Assembly: GCA_024509875.1 (NCBI GenBank)
Contig: JAMPIV010004258.1
Coordinates: 62,001 to 126,000, forward strand
Origin: Oreohelix idahoensis
Lineage: Eukaryota > Mollusca > Gastropoda > Stylommatophora > Oreohelicidae
Direction: 5' to 3'
DNA length: 64,000 bases
In this document: positions 9,420 to 20,331 of the stretch, one piece after another
Numbering within the stretch: the stretch's first letter is position 1
Layout of the letters: every line of letters begins with the position of its first letter
Translations under genes and position numbers: made by a program
Notes under the pieces: model-generated
Told to the model about the DNA's origin: nothing
What the model saw: only the letters and a program-made list of their open reading frames with translations
Databases searched by the model: none

Positions 9420-10322
9420 ATGATAGAATAACTTGATGATGGTTTGTTATCAGTTGTAGCAGATGATGGTTTGTTATCAGTTTTAGCAGATGATGGTTTG
9501 TTATAGTTGTAGCAGATGATGGTTTGTTATAGTTGTAGCAGATGATGGTTTGTTATAGTTGTAGCAGATGATGGTTCGTTATAGTTGTAGCAGATGATGG
9601 TTTGTTATAGTTGTAGCAGATGATGGTCAGTTATCACTTGTAGCAGATGATGGTTTGTTATAGTTGTAGCAGATGATGGTTTGTTATAGTTGTAGCAGAT
9701 GATGGTTTGTTATAGTTGTAGCAGATGATGGTTTGTTATAGTTGTAGCAGATGATGGTCAGTTATCACGTTTAGCAGATGATGGTTTGTTATAGTTGTAG
9801 CAGATGATGGTTTGTTATCAGTTGTAGCAGATGATGGTTTGTTATCAGTTGTAGCAGATGATGTTCTGTTATAGTTGTAGCAGATGATGGTCTGTTATAG
9901 TTGTAGCAGATGATGGTCAGTTATCAGTTGTAGCAGATGATGGTCAGTTATCAGTTGTAGCAGATGATGGTCAGTTATCAGTTGTTGCAGATGATGGTCA
10001 GTTATCAGTTGTAGCAGATGATGGTCAGTTATCAGTTGTAGCAGATGATGGTCAGTTATCACTTGTAGCAGATGATGGTCAGTTATCACTTGTAGCTGAT
10101 GATGGTCAGTTATCACTTGTAGCAGATGATGGTCAGTTATCACTTGTAGCAGATGATGGTCAGTTATCACTTGTAGCAGATGATGGTCAGTTATCACTTG
10201 TAGCAGATGATGGTCAGTTATCACTTGTAGCAGATGATGGTCAGTTATCACTTGTAGCAGATGATGGTCAGTTATCACTTGTAGCAGATTATGGTCAGTT
10301 ATCACTTGTAGCAGATGATGTT
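9420..10322. repeat. Minisatellite, 26-27 bp unit
   Basis: About 33 tandem copies of a unit beginning TAGCAGATGATGG. The left half is mostly a 26-bp form (…TTTGTTATAGTTG). The right half is a 27-bp form (…TCAGTTATCACTTG), with 27-bp intermediates ending CAGTTG between them. The 27-bp form is a multiple of three, so it keeps a minus-strand frame open (9895-10356); the encoded 9-residue repeat is an artefact of the array. Flanked by a LINE-A end on the left. Confidence 0.95.
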
Positions 10323-10539
10323 CCCTACCAGGTAAAGAAGCTCTTATGGAACCCACACTAACATTATTGCCTTTTTTATGGAAGCTGCTTTGGTTTATGA
10401 CTACAAGGAAAATATGATTGTAATATTATCTTTATTATTGATATTATTGTTTCCTGTGTGATATACATGTATGTCAAATTTATATTCGGTATTACAACAG
10501 ATGCCCCGAGCAGTTCTCAAGGGGGGAATGTGGTGAGAC

Positions 10540-10790
10540 AAAAAATGAATAGGACTACTGCACCCTCAGGCATGTAGTACAAGGCAATTAATGTAGTACA
10601 AGGCAATTAATGTAGTACAAGGCAATTAATGTGAGGTTTAGTATTGGTGCTGGCAACTTCATCATGTAAACACATTGCCACAGAAACCATCACTGCAACA
10701 ACCTATGGCTGCTTGGTGCAGGTTTCCTGCAAAGGGACCAGCTGCAATTATGGCTGCATGCTCCATAGGGAGTGCAGAGGAAACTTATGA
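10540..10790 (+). repeat. DR repeat family, plus orientation
   Basis: One of about ten copies or pieces of a roughly 230-bp dispersed non-coding repeat that I label DR. Diagnostic blocks are TACAAGGCAA.TAATGTGAGG, CTGGCAAC.TCAT and, at the far end, GGCTGCATGCTCCATA. This copy has a 19-bp block (TGTAGTACAAGGCAATTAA) triplicated at 10575-10631. No A- or B-box is obvious, so it may be a non-autonomous DNA element. Confidence 0.75.
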
Positions 10791-11110
10791 TGATCCCCTT
10801 GCCTTCCACTGGTTTGTGTACAGTAAGAGTTGTCCACAAGCTTTTGATTGAAAAGTCTAATTCACAAGGCAGTTGAGAGGGAAGAGGTTAAGATGCCTTA
10901 TCTTGCTGGCTGACATGTCATGAAGCTTTAGAGGTTTTTTTTAAGCTGTCCCACCACAACAGCCCCACCTCACCCTTAGTGACAACCACCTGTTTTGGCC
11001 CAAGGCTGCTTCATAGCTAACCTCTATATCTACAGCCCATTAAACTATCCACCACCTCATTTACACAGCCGGTAGGAGGACAGGCTGCACCCCTGGGATA
11101 AAAAAAAAAA
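10791..11110. other. No gene; unidentified repeat-like sequence
   Basis: Non-coding on both strands. The end at 10960-11110 is relatively GC-rich and terminates in a poly-A run at about 11100-11112, as a retroposed sequence might, but no family is recognised. Confidence 0.4.
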
Positions 11111-11114
11111 ATAC

Positions 11115-11870
11115 ACAATATGTCAATTAATATAAGCAAAACTCATTCATTAATTGTATCAACCCGTAAAAATATTCAACACTCTCAGAGAAATATGTTG
11201 TCATTATCTATAGAAGGAGAACATATTAAGCAAGTTACAGAACACAGCCTGTTAGGTGTGATCATAGACAAGTCACTAAGCTGGAGGTCACATGTCTACT
11301 TCACAGCTAAAAACTCTCACTTTTTATGGTTTTACCCTAGACTTACATTCTATTATGTGCATATTCAAACTCACATTGCTTATTGCTCAGAGATCTGGAG
11401 TTGCTGTAGCTTTTTGTCACTGAAACATCAAGAGTGCCTACAAATAAGAGCGCTTGACAGATAACGTTCCCAGTACTCAGTTATTTTCACCACTGAATAT
11501 TCTTCTGCTCAAACAATTCTTCCTCTTCCACAATCTCCTGCTTGTACATAAAGTCTGCATGGTAGGACACCTTCATACTTGGAACAGTTCTTTAAGTATG
11601 GATCTTGCAAAACCTTGAACTGACCTTTTTTGTAGTTGCTTTAGTTAAGCAGGTGCTCTATCGTGGAATCTGCTACAGAGTTCAGTCAAAACTGAAAACT
11701 ACACAACATTCAAAAGAAATCTACATGCACTTGTGAAAGTCATGACAATTTGAAAATTTACCAAACTGACAAATCTCTGTTTTGGTTAATATTGTGTTTC
11801 CATGATTATTTAATGTTAAATGAGCTTTAACTTGAACCATGTAACTACTTCATTGCTCTCTCTCTCTGTA
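11115..11870 (+). pseudogene. LINE (jockey/CR1-type) C-terminal RT fragment
   Basis: The open frame at 11120-11464 reads NISKTHSLIVSTRKN, then HSLLGVIIDKSLSWRSHV, followed by a tyrosine/histidine-rich stretch. This is the thumb region after the RT palm in jockey- and CR1-like elements (TK.K.MIV.TR … LGV.ID..LSW..H). After the stop at 11464 the downstream region continues in broken frames with an LW..LP.SVKTE-type terminal block near 11670-11700. Upstream RT motifs are absent, so the copy is 5'-truncated and decayed. Confidence 0.65.
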
Positions 11871-11892
11871 TTTATGTATGCGTGCATGTTTG

Positions 11893-12760
11893 TCAGTCAG
11901 TACTCTTAGCTCCCCAAGGAGCACAGGCCTTCAACAAACACATGCCAAGTCCTCCTGTCACGTGCCATCAGCTCAAGTTCTTTCCAAATTGTCCTTATCA
12001 TTTTCACTTCTGTCTCCAGTTCTCTTCTCCTTGTGTTTCTTTGTCTACCTCTTCCTCTCTTTCCATAGGGATTCAAGAACAAGGACCTCCTTGTAATGCT
12101 ATCAACATGGTTTCCTCAATGTGTGTTCTGTCCATCACCACCGTCTTCTTGTTTTACTGGCATTTGTATGTTTCTTGTCATCAGTTTCACATTAATGACT
12201 TTGTCATACCATTTCAGTCCTGGTATTCTATGCAAGCACCCATTTATAAATGTCTGTAACCTGTTTTTTGTTGTTCTCCACATTTCAGAGCCATACAGGA
12301 CTGACTTGAAATTTGAGTTGAAGATTCTTATTTTCGTGTTGGACTTGATTTCTCTTGATCTCCATATGTTTCCCAATGCAATGAAAGCTAAACTTGCTTC
12401 TTGTAGTCTTATTTTTATATCTTTGTCTGTCCCTCCAATTTTGTCTATACTGCTGCCAAGATATGTGTAAGGTGCTTCCTCAGGTTTGACCTTTTTATCC
12501 TATCTTGCATTGATTCTCATTATCTTTGTCTTTTTCCTGTGTATTTTCAGACCCACTTGTTGTGACCTCTCATCAAGTATTTTCATTTTGTCTTACATAT
12601 GGTTATGGGGCAGAAAAGCCAAGTCATCTGCAAAATCTAGATCATCAAGCTGTTTAATCAGACTCCACTGGATTCCATTTCTGCTGTGTGATGATGATAT
12701 TTTCATAACCCAATCTATTGCTAGTAAGAAAAGAAATGGAGACAAGAGGCATCCCTGTCT
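11893..12760 (-). pseudogene. LINE-A part 4: RT catalytic core end and C-terminus
   Basis: Distal part (3' end) of one LINE-A copy whose other parts are 13152-13665, 23054-23790 and about 24810-25825. On the minus strand, 12593-12760 holds the LLSPFLFLLAIDWVMK block and the catalytic DDLDFADDLAFLPHN box of reverse transcriptase. The thumb and the NTKIRIFNSNFKSVL and basic tail blocks follow towards 11893. Several stops separate the blocks. The element's 3' end lies at about 11893, where similarity to the other copies begins. Confidence 0.85.
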
Positions 12761-13151
12761 TCTTCTTCGTTCACCCTCAGATGTCAACTTGAATAAGTTC
12801 AAAGAAAGCATTGGTCAGCCTGAGGCTGTTGATATCTCCGTAGATTTTCTCCAGGAAGGGTGATGGCCATATGCGTTTTCTCTGTTCCTCATATGTTGGG
12901 CACCTTTGAAGCAGATGTTTGGCAGTCATTTTATCGGTGCCACAGTCACACTCATCAGTAGTTCCTATCTTTAATTTGTTGAATAGATGTTATCTCAATC
13001 TGTTATGACCTGTGTGAAGTCTGAATATTACCACTTGTTCACTTCTGCTGAGCTGGTAATACGGATCATTTTTTTGTGTGGCCTGGATGCTCTTCTTCCC
13101 ACTTGTGCCTGTACCTGCGCTTGATAAAACTCTTGCCCTCCTCATAAGTTA
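12761..13151 (-). mobile_element. 5'-truncated LINE with RNase H-type C-terminus, inserted in LINE-A
   Basis: The minus strand encodes, with one or two stops, SRSEQVVIFRLHTGHNRL, then DECDCGTDKMTAKHLLQRCP and TYEEQRKRIWP. This is the classic end of jockey/R1-type ORF2, where RNase H is followed by a cysteine/histidine motif (RLRTGH … C.CG … EH.L..CP.Y). The 3' end is a short (GAA)n tail. LINE-A sequence resumes on both sides with a 12-bp target duplication, GCATCCCTGTCT at 12749-12760 and GCATCCATGTCT at 13152-13163 (one mismatch). The insertion is therefore later than LINE-A. Confidence 0.85.
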
Positions 13152-13665
13152 GCATCCATGTCTCACTCCCATTCTAATCCTATATGGTTCTGTAAGTTGT
13201 CCTTCATGAAGAACTCTGCATGTCGTGTCTTCATAGGTCTTCTTTATTAAGTTATTCACGGGAACTCCATAATTCCTCATCAATTTCCAAAGTGATTCTC
13301 TGTCTACACTGTCAAATGCCTTTTCATAGTCCATGAATCTGATGTATAGCGGTGAATTAAATTTCAGACTTTGTTCAACTATTATTCTCAATGTGGCTAT
13401 CTGGTCTGTACAGGATCTGTTGTGTTGAAAACCTGCTTGTTCATCTCTCAGTTGCTTGTCTATGGACTCTTATAATCTCTCGAGGATGATTATGTTTAAT
13501 ACTTTTCCTGGCACTGATAGTAACATTTTCCTCTATAATTTGTGCACTCTTGTAAATTTCCCTTCTTAGGCAACTTGACAAGATAACCTTCCTTCCATTC
13601 TGCTGGTATTTCCTCTGTCTCCCAGACGTTGCCAAGTAGTTTGTATAATATATCTGTAGAGGTAT
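13152..13665 (-). pseudogene. LINE-A part 3: RT fingers and palm
   Basis: The minus strand carries the RT block IRFMDYEKAFDSVDRESLW (first catalytic aspartate region) and, further upstream, TSTDILYKLLGNVWETEEI then PAEWKEGYLVKLPKKG, in slightly different frames. The part stops at 13665, where LTR element 2 begins; the next LINE-A residues continue at 23054 on the other side. The order and spacing agree with the intact parts of the family. Confidence 0.85.
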
Positions 13666-13800
13666 ATTGTATCTTTGTAGAGGTAAAACGTGTGTGTAAA
13701 CCCACTTCTTTGTTAATACATATGCACAAACGTCGGCAATAAAAATGTACCAAAACGCCGAGAACCAATCAAAAGGGTTCCTTATGCACTTGTGTCTGCC

Positions 13801-13808
13801 TATATAAA
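13801..13808 (+). promoter_or_regulatory. TATA box in the LTR of element 2
   Basis: TATATAAA followed by a GC-rich stretch, repeated at 20468-20475 in the right LTR. Position about 125 bp into the LTR fits a U3 core promoter. Confidence 0.5.
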
Positions 13809-14195
13809 CGGGCGTGTTTTATTCAAAATCACACACAAACACGAAGGCCACGACAGACTCGGGAAGAAAAAGCTGTCAAGACTGATTTATGCTTACCTGC
13901 ATGAACGGGCAGACTTGCTTCACTAAAGTCAAGTCAATCTGGCTTGTATTAATCTTAGAGGGTAGGTAAACTTACTATAAACTTGTAGGAGAATATGCCT
14001 ACATCATATATAATGATTGTTCTGTATATAATTAATGTATATCATGTACAATGATTAGATTTTAAGGAATCAGGTATAATGATTGTATTTCCTGATATGA
14101 TTGCTGAAGACAAAAACCAACCTAAAATATAACCTATCAGTCCTTTTTAGGACTCATATAACTCCAACCTGAAATATAACCTACCAGTCCTTGTT

Positions 14196-14405
14196 AAAAA
14201 GTTAGTTGCTTATCCTTTACAGGACGTGGCAATCAACTCCAGCTTTTATTGGCTGTTTGTGATTTTTCTAGGCAATTTTTTCATTCAGTAGTTTGCCATT
14301 GCTTTCTGAACGGTACGGCGCTTATACCATTGTTAAAAATCCACACAAAGCGATCTGCTACCAAACCGCCTGCAGCAGGTTTCGAACCTGGTATATCTGG
14401 TATAA
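14196..14405 (-). mobile_element. SINE-like insertion in the 5' LTR
   Basis: About 200 bp absent from the right LTR. Reading the minus strand, it contains GGTTCGAAACC (B-box-like) near 14380-14390, then TGGATTTTTAACAATGG and a GCAAACTACTGAATG block towards 14200. These are consistent with the body of a tRNA-derived SINE that has lost its A-box end. The family differs from the SINE at 8820. Confidence 0.55.
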
Positions 14406-15068
14406 CTCCAACCTGAAATATAACCTATCAGTCCTTATTAGGACTCGTATAACTCCAACCTGAATATAACCTATGACTATATCCTGTATAATGATTGTAT
14501 TTTATAGTATCTTGCATAATGATTGTGTATGACTGTTGAAGAAGGAAACCAGCAGAAAATAGCCTACACCTGTATATATTTAATATAACTTTAGGATTTT
14601 AGTTTTACTATGAATGTACTCGTATCAGGTATACTGATTATATTTTAGGGAATTAGGTATAACGATTGTATTTCCTGGTATGATGGCTGAAGAAGAAAAT
14701 CAACCTGAATATAACCTACAAAAATATTGTTAGGGTATATTTTAACAGCCAGTATTGCACTTAACAGAGATGGCCTGGTATATTATAGGGGGAAGGAAAC
14801 GGTTGTATCATACCTAGGTGTACAAATTATTGGATGTATTCCAGCGGGTGTTGTGTGCAACAAATTAACAAGGACAGAACTGTTTTAAGAGATGAGTACA
14901 CATTAGTACCATTTCCATCGGCAAGTGTGAGCAATTAACTGTCAATGAAGAAAAAGTGATTTAGCGTAGTGAGAGACAAGATTAACAGCACAGCTGATAA
15001 ATTTTCTATAATTAATTAACAGCATAGCTGATATCTATAATTTTGTTCCTATAATTGGAAGACTTGTA

Positions 15069-15100
<32 letters not shown>

Positions 15101-15468
15101 GTAAATCATATGTAAACTTACAAATCCATTGCATTCCATCTTCCAACATCCACCCTTCAGCACAAGAGTAGATAGTGTATATACTTAATAAATAAGGAAA
15201 TTGTATTTGAACGACTTGTCAAGTTTATAATTGTTAAGTGAAATCTGTTTCCTTGTTTTAATATCACAGTTAGTTACACAGTGGGGTGGCATTTTATGAC
15301 TGTCTCCACTCTACTAATTTTCGAGATCAGATCATTCACAGCCGTAACTAATTTGTGATACCAGTAGTTCTCTTATACACTGTGACTTCACCATTTTCCT
15401 GCAGAAATTCTATTTCTGTATTGTCAGTACTATACTGATCCTAGAGCCAATAAAAACCTCACGCTACA

Positions 15469-15757
15469 CTGGGGGCACGTTCCTGTGATATTTCTATATA
15501 TCTTGAGCCATACGTAGCCTATTCATCTATCTACTAACTCTATCTTGTGCCACCCATAGATAACACAACAAAAAAAATGTTGAAAAAATTCATAAATAGA
15601 ATTTTTTTTTGTTTTCTTAGGAGGAATACCATTTAGTACTCAGTAAATAGTTGATGCTCACAAAGTTGCACGGAAATTATTTGTTCAATTAAATAAATTA
15701 AGTTTAATTACAATAATTTGGATATAGTAAAATTACATACCCTCTCTAAGTAACGCC
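15469..15757 (+). other. Leader of element 2 with possible primer site
   Basis: After the LTR end comes C then TGGGGGCACGTTC (15470-15482), which partly resembles the tRNA-Pro primer site used by many retroelements. The match is incomplete, so the tRNA is uncertain. The rest is AT-rich and non-coding up to the gag start. Confidence 0.4.
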
Positions 15758-16821
15758 ATGGCTGATCTAGTGAAGTTCAGAACTGCGATCATGCAGATGG
15801 GTAAGGAATTAAATATGACAGGTGATGCTCTTATTCAGTATGTCACAACAGAAGTGGACAAACACATGGATAGAGAGGAAAGGAAATTGCAAGTAGAAGC
15901 TGAAAGAGAAGGCAAAAGACTGGATGCTGAGAGAGAAACCAAAAGATTAGAAGTTGAAGAAAGGAAATTAGCAGCTGAAGCCAAGAAATTGGAGGCTGAA
16001 AATGAGGCAAAGAAAATTGACGCTGAGGAAATGAAATTACAAGCAGAGAGAGACCATCAGTTGAGATTAAAAGAGCTTGAAATTCAGGTAACTACTGGCA
16101 ATAATGGTGGTAGCTCACCTCACTCTGAGAGTAGCTCCAGCCAGAGCACCTCAAGTGGGGCCATGAATTTTCATCTGGACCCATTTGTTGAGAAAGAAGA
16201 TGCCATTGAGTCGTACCTGGATAGATATGAAAGACTTGCCACTACCTATGGCTTAGGGAAGGAAAAGTGGAGTCTTAAACTATCTCAGGGATTGAGAGGT
16301 GTGGCCTACGATGTATATTTGAAGCTCTCAAGAGATGACCAGGAAGATTATGAAATCCTGAAGCAAGACTGCTTGTGAGATATGAAAAAAACTCGGAATC
16401 TTATAGAAAGAAGTTCCGAACAGCTAAACTTCTTCCAGGAGAAAACTATCACCAATTCTCTGCTAGACTGGAAACTTATTTGGCAAAATGGAGTAGTTTA
16501 GGAAAGTGTCAGGATCTGAAAGAAATGATAATGATGGAGCAAGTGAAAGAGTCCATGCCTCAAGAAATGAGGAAGTTTATCATGGAACAAGGAGCAGAGA
16601 AATTGGAAGATATTGTAACTGTTGCTGAGAGATATCAAGCAACTCAGGCAGAATTATTAGGAAATAAGAAGAAGCAGGGTGAAAACTTCAAATCATCACA
16701 AAACTATTCCAAATATGAACAAAAGGACCATACCACAAGGAACAAACAAAGATTTGACCAAAAGGATAAAAACCCTCTAAGATCGGATAAGACACCTTAC
16801 CGGAAGGAAGGAAAGTGGTGA
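15758..16821 (+). pseudogene. Gag of element 2 (one frameshift)
   Basis: Structural Gag in two overlapping frames, 15758-16378 and 16375-16821, split by a single-base change near 16365. Residues about 30-115 are a long charged coiled coil of REERKLQVEAEREGKRL-type repeats. A capsid-like region follows: PFVEKEDAIESYLDRYERLA, then in the second frame FRTAKLLPGENYHQFSARLE and the ESMPQEMRKFIMEQ block. This resembles SCAN-like retroviral capsid C-domains. The end is Lys/Gln-rich and basic. The same architecture appears in the Gag of element 3. No zinc knuckle is visible in these frames. The start is the first ATG after the leader. Confidence 0.85.
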
Positions 16822-16833
16822 AAAACTTGTCTA

Positions 16834-18666
16834 ATGAGTAACCACAATATTGCGGACTGCAGAAGGAAGAATCCTCCTCATCACGCTGCATGTCTTACAA
16901 CAGGGAAGCCGGGAAGGAAGGAACTGGCAGTAAGTCAGAAGGACCTCCATCATCCCCCTGTCTGTGAGGAAGTGACCGTGAATGGCACTCAAGTACTGTG
17001 TTTATATGACACAGGATTGGACTTTGATTCAGTTGTGTGCTCTTCTCTAGTGAGTCCTGACCAGATAACCACAGAAACAGTGGAAATCAGAGGACTGATC
17101 AAGGGAGCAAGAACCATGACATTACCCATAGCCCAAATCAACATAAGATCTCGCTATGTGGAAGGAGAAATCAAAGCAGCAGTGATGGACGACCCTATTT
17201 ACCCTTTGATTCTGGGGTGTGGGTATGTTTTCCTTAGAGAACCTATAAAACCTGTAGTTATGGCAACAGTCCAGACCAGGGAAAGCTCCAGGAAAATGGA
17301 GGAAAATCCTATCAATACTCATCCAGAAGAGATGAAAAAGGCTCAAGCAGCAGACAGCACCTTGAAACCTTGTTTTGGCAAATTACCTAAAGCACATAAT
17401 CCTCCAGAGAAAGGAGACTTTTACATGAAGAATGGCCTACTCTACAGAAAAGCTGGAACAGGACCTAAAGGGCATGGACAGCTAGTAGTGCCAAAATCTT
17501 ACAGGGAGAAAGTTATGACGCTAGGACATGCTATACCCTTCAGTGGACATATGGGAATAGGGGCCACTGGACAAAGGATAGCCTGTCACTACTTTTGGCC
17601 AGGAATCACAGAGGACATAAAAAGATATGTAAGATCCTGTCCAGAATGCCAAAGAGTAGCGCCTAAGCATAAGACAGTACCAGCAACACTGGGAGAAATG
17701 CCCATTATGAGAACCCCTTTTGAACGTGTTGCAGTGGATATTGTTGGACCCCTCACTAGGACCAAGAAGAGAAATGCTTACATCTTAACCTTGGTTGATA
17801 CTTGCTCTATGTGGGGAGATGCAGTGGCCATGTCAGCTATAGATTCAAAGCATGTGGCAGAGGCCCTGTTAACAATATTCACCCGATTAGGTTTCCCACA
17901 TCAGATATTGACTGACAATGGTTCTCAGTTTAAGGGAAAGCTAACACAAGAAGTATTCAGGATATTTCAAGCCAGGCACTATCATTGTAGTCCCTACCAT
18001 GCCCAAGGGAACGGTCAAGTAGAGCGGTTCAATGGTATGCTAATTTCAATCCTTAGAAAGCTGGCGAGTGAAAAACCTGATACATGGGATACATACTTAC
18101 CCGCTGCACTATTTGCATATAGGGAAGTACCCCACAATTCAACTGGATTGGCTGCAGCTACATTGTTGTTTGGAAGACCAATAAAAGGTCCACTGGAAGC
18201 ATTGCTGCGGACATGGACTGATGAAAAAGCAGAGGAAACAGTGACTTCCTCATACCAATACGTCAACGAGTTGACATCTCGATTGAAAACAGGTTGGAAA
18301 CTGGCAAATGACAACTTAAGACAGGCCAGGAGGAAGCATGCTGCGTACTACAACAAAAAAGCAAAGGATAGGGAACTGGAGGTGGGTGAAAAGGTGTTAT
18401 TACTGTTGCCAAGCAGCAATAATAAATTGCAGATTGGATGTCAGGGACCCTATGTCATACTGGAAAAACTTTCCAGGACCAATTATAAGATTGACAAGAA
18501 AGGAAAGGAGAAGGTGTATCATGTCAATCTTCTTAAAAAATACTATGACAAGGAATCATCAGAAGTTGCACATATCACGACCCTAGCCATTGCAACAGAA
18601 ATGCATGGTGAACCACTTCACTCTATGGAATATCCACTCAAACTACAGAGGATTATGTTCAAGTAA
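16834..18666 (+). CDS. Protease, zinc finger and integrase (element 2)
   Basis: An open frame of 610 codons. A zinc-knuckle remnant (HNIADCRRKNPPHHAAC) is at the start. A retropepsin-like domain carries DTG in LCLYDTGLDFDSV near residue 60 and LILGCGY near 130. The H2C2 zinc finger, with its HMGIGATGQRI block and CPECQR, is near 235-275. The integrase core has D in VAVDIVGPL, D in ILTDNGSQF and E in GNGQVERFNGML, then AALFAYREVPHNSTG. A GPY/F-like module (CQGPYVILEKLSRTNYKI) is near 545. It ends just after the integrase C-terminus, so RT lies downstream, the reverse of the usual gypsy order. All three integrase acidic residues are present. Confidence 0.9.
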   Translation: MSNHNIADCRRKNPPHHAACLTTGKPGRKELAVSQKDLHHPPVCEEVTVNGTQVLCLYDTGLDFDSVVCSSLVSPDQITTETVEIRGLIKGARTMTLPIAQINIRSRYVEGEIKAAVMDDPIYPLILGCGYVFLREPIKPVVMATVQTRESSRKMEENPINTHPEEMKKAQAADSTLKPCFGKLPKAHNPPEKGDFYMKNGLLYRKAGTGPKGHGQLVVPKSYREKVMTLGHAIPFSGHMGIGATGQRIACHYFWPGITEDIKRYVRSCPECQRVAPKHKTVPATLGEMPIMRTPFERVAVDIVGPLTRTKKRNAYILTLVDTCSMWGDAVAMSAIDSKHVAEALLTIFTRLGFPHQILTDNGSQFKGKLTQEVFRIFQARHYHCSPYHAQGNGQVERFNGMLISILRKLASEKPDTWDTYLPAALFAYREVPHNSTGLAAATLLFGRPIKGPLEALLRTWTDEKAEETVTSSYQYVNELTSRLKTGWKLANDNLRQARRKHAAYYNKKAKDRELEVGEKVLLLLPSSNNKLQIGCQGPYVILEKLSRTNYKIDKKGKEKVYHVNLLKKYYDKESSEVAHITTLAIATEMHGEPLHSMEYPLKLQRIMFK

Positions 18667-20275
18667 ACATTAGTAACTCCAGAGCAGAAGAAGATGGTTC
18701 AGAAAGTGTTGGAAACCCGTGCTGATGTGCTCACAGATAAGCCAGGTCGTACGAATCTGTTAAGAGTACGACATGAAGGTTACTGACCCTACACCAGTAT
18801 GCATGAGAACATACCCTATACCCTATGCGAAAGCCCAAGCACTAAGGGAGGAAGTTGATTATCTGTTGAAGGAAAAATTATCTCAAAGTCAGACTCTCCC
18901 TATAGCTCAAGTGTGGTGCTATTAAGAAAACCGAGTGGTGAACACAGGTTTTGTATTGACTACAGGAAGCTAAATGCTATCACAGAATCTCAGGTGGACC
19001 CATTACCTGACACCAACCAGCTGTTCTCTACACTGAGTAAAGCTAGGTATTTATCGAAGGTAGATCTAAGCAATGGCGGAGGACTGTGGAGGCTGAGATG
19101 CAGGGAGTGAGCCAGAGTTGGGGCACTGTGCGAAGGATGGCCACTGACAGAGCAAAGTGGAATCAATTTGTTGTTGCCTTACAAGACGCCACTAGGCGTG
19201 ATGGCCACTGACTGCTTTGATGGTCGGCGGCTAAGAATCAAAGAAAGAAGAAGAAGATCTAAGCAAGGGATACTACCAAATACCAGTGAAACCAGAAGTT
19301 AGGAAAATGCTGGCATTTAGTACATCAGACAGACACTACGAGTTTAATGTATTACCCTTTGGACTGAAAAATGCTCCCAGTATCTTTTCAAGAATGATTA
19401 CTAAATTGTTGGAACCTCTACAAAATCCCCATATCACTAACTTTATGGATGACATTCTTGTTGCTACAAACACATTTGAAGAGCATATAGTAGCGCTCTC
19501 CATGCTGTTTGACAGACTGAGAGAAACTGGATTGACTGCACATCCAACCAAGTGTTATATCGGTTGTAAGGAGTTGGAATTCCTAGGGCACACTATTTCT
19601 ACAGGTCATATGTCTCCTGACCCAAAGAATATAGAGAAGTTGAAGAAGGCACCCAGACCTCAAACGAAGAAAGATGTCAGATCATTTGTGTCATTATGTG
19701 GGTTTTATCAGAAATACATACCCCACTTTAACTCTCTGTGTGCACCATTAACTAACTTAACTAAGAAAGGACAGCATGACAAAATCAAATGGAATGCTGA
19801 TTGTGAAAAAGCTTACACGGAGCTAAAAGCAAAACTCACCAGCAAACCCATCCTTACGCTACCCGATATCACACACGAATTTGTATTAAGGACGGACGCT
19901 AGCAGTATAGGTATTGGTGCAACTCTCTTGCAGTAATCAAAAGTCCAGCCAGAGGAACTTTTACCAGTTGCCTACGCCAGTAGGAAGCTGAATGCAGCTG
20001 AGTTGAATTACTTGACAATAGAGAAAGAATGTTTGGCTCAAATTTGGCCCATCGACAAATTTTCACCATACCTGTATGGGACACACTTCATTGTCCAAAG
20101 CGATCATCAGCCTTTAACATTCTTGGCTGCATCTAGAAAGTTAAATTCGAGATTGTTAAGGTTTAGTCTGCTTCTGGCGCCTTATTCCTTTACCGTGAAT
20201 TACATTCCGGGAAGAGACAATGTAGGAGCTGATTTTTTAAGTATTACTCTGGAAGTACTGACGAGAAATGATTAA
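18667..20275 (+). pseudogene. RT-RNase H of element 2, interrupted
   Basis: Degenerate linker (18667-18912; TDKPGRTNL is recognisable), then RT. 18913-19073 has HRFCIDYRKLNAIT and ARYLSKVDLSN. The frame is split by a 181-bp LINE insert (19074-19254) and resumes at about 19267 with FNVLPFGLKNAPSIF and the catalytic ITNFMDDILVA. RNase H follows with FVLRTDASSIGIGATLLQ, after which a TAA stop at 19934-19936 replaces a probable Gln codon. The domain continues at 19937-20275 (PVAYASRKLNAAELNYLTIE, QSDHQPLTF, YIPGRDNVGADFLS). All catalytic aspartates I can see are kept, so the copy died from insertion and point mutations. Confidence 0.88.
19074..19254 (+). mobile_element. 181-bp LINE 3' end inserted in RT of element 2
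   Basis: Encodes the extreme C-terminus of a LINE ORF2 (WRRTVEAEMQG, SWGTVRRMATDRAKWNQFV, VALQDATRRDGH) and ends in an (AAG)n tail. A 12-bp target duplication AGATCTAAGCAA at 19062-19073 and 19255-19266 fixes the ends. It is the most severely 5'-truncated insertion in the window and is younger than element 2. Confidence 0.9.
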
Positions 20276-20317
20276 CTACAGCAGGTGTTTACACGTCAGC
20301 TATGACAGGTCACAGCT

Positions 20318-20331
20318 AGGAAAGGATGGGG
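20318..20331 (+). promoter_or_regulatory. Polypurine tract of element 2
   Basis: AGGAAAGGATGGGG lies just before the right LTR start at about 20335. Confidence 0.6.

Larger units (their letters stand above)
13676..15468 (+). repeat. 5' LTR of element 2
   Basis: Begins TGTAGAGGTAAAACG and ends AACCTCACGCTACA, with AATAAA at 15450-15455 close to the end as a polyadenylation signal. It matches the right LTR along most of its length with scattered substitutions, so the insertion is not recent. Differences from the right LTR: it carries the SINE-like insert at 14196-14405, lacks the 326-bp segment seen at 21311-21636, and has only a short (AT)n at 15070-15100. Confidence 0.88.

Noticed and set aside
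9895..10356. A 153-codon minus-strand ORF of nine-residue repeats
   Set aside because: Product of the 27-bp minisatellite unit; it ends where 26-bp units start shifting the frame.
11878..12470. Several plus-strand ORFs of 72-125 codons
   Set aside because: Antisense to LINE-A coding sequence; the same pattern recurs antisense to the other LINE-A copies.
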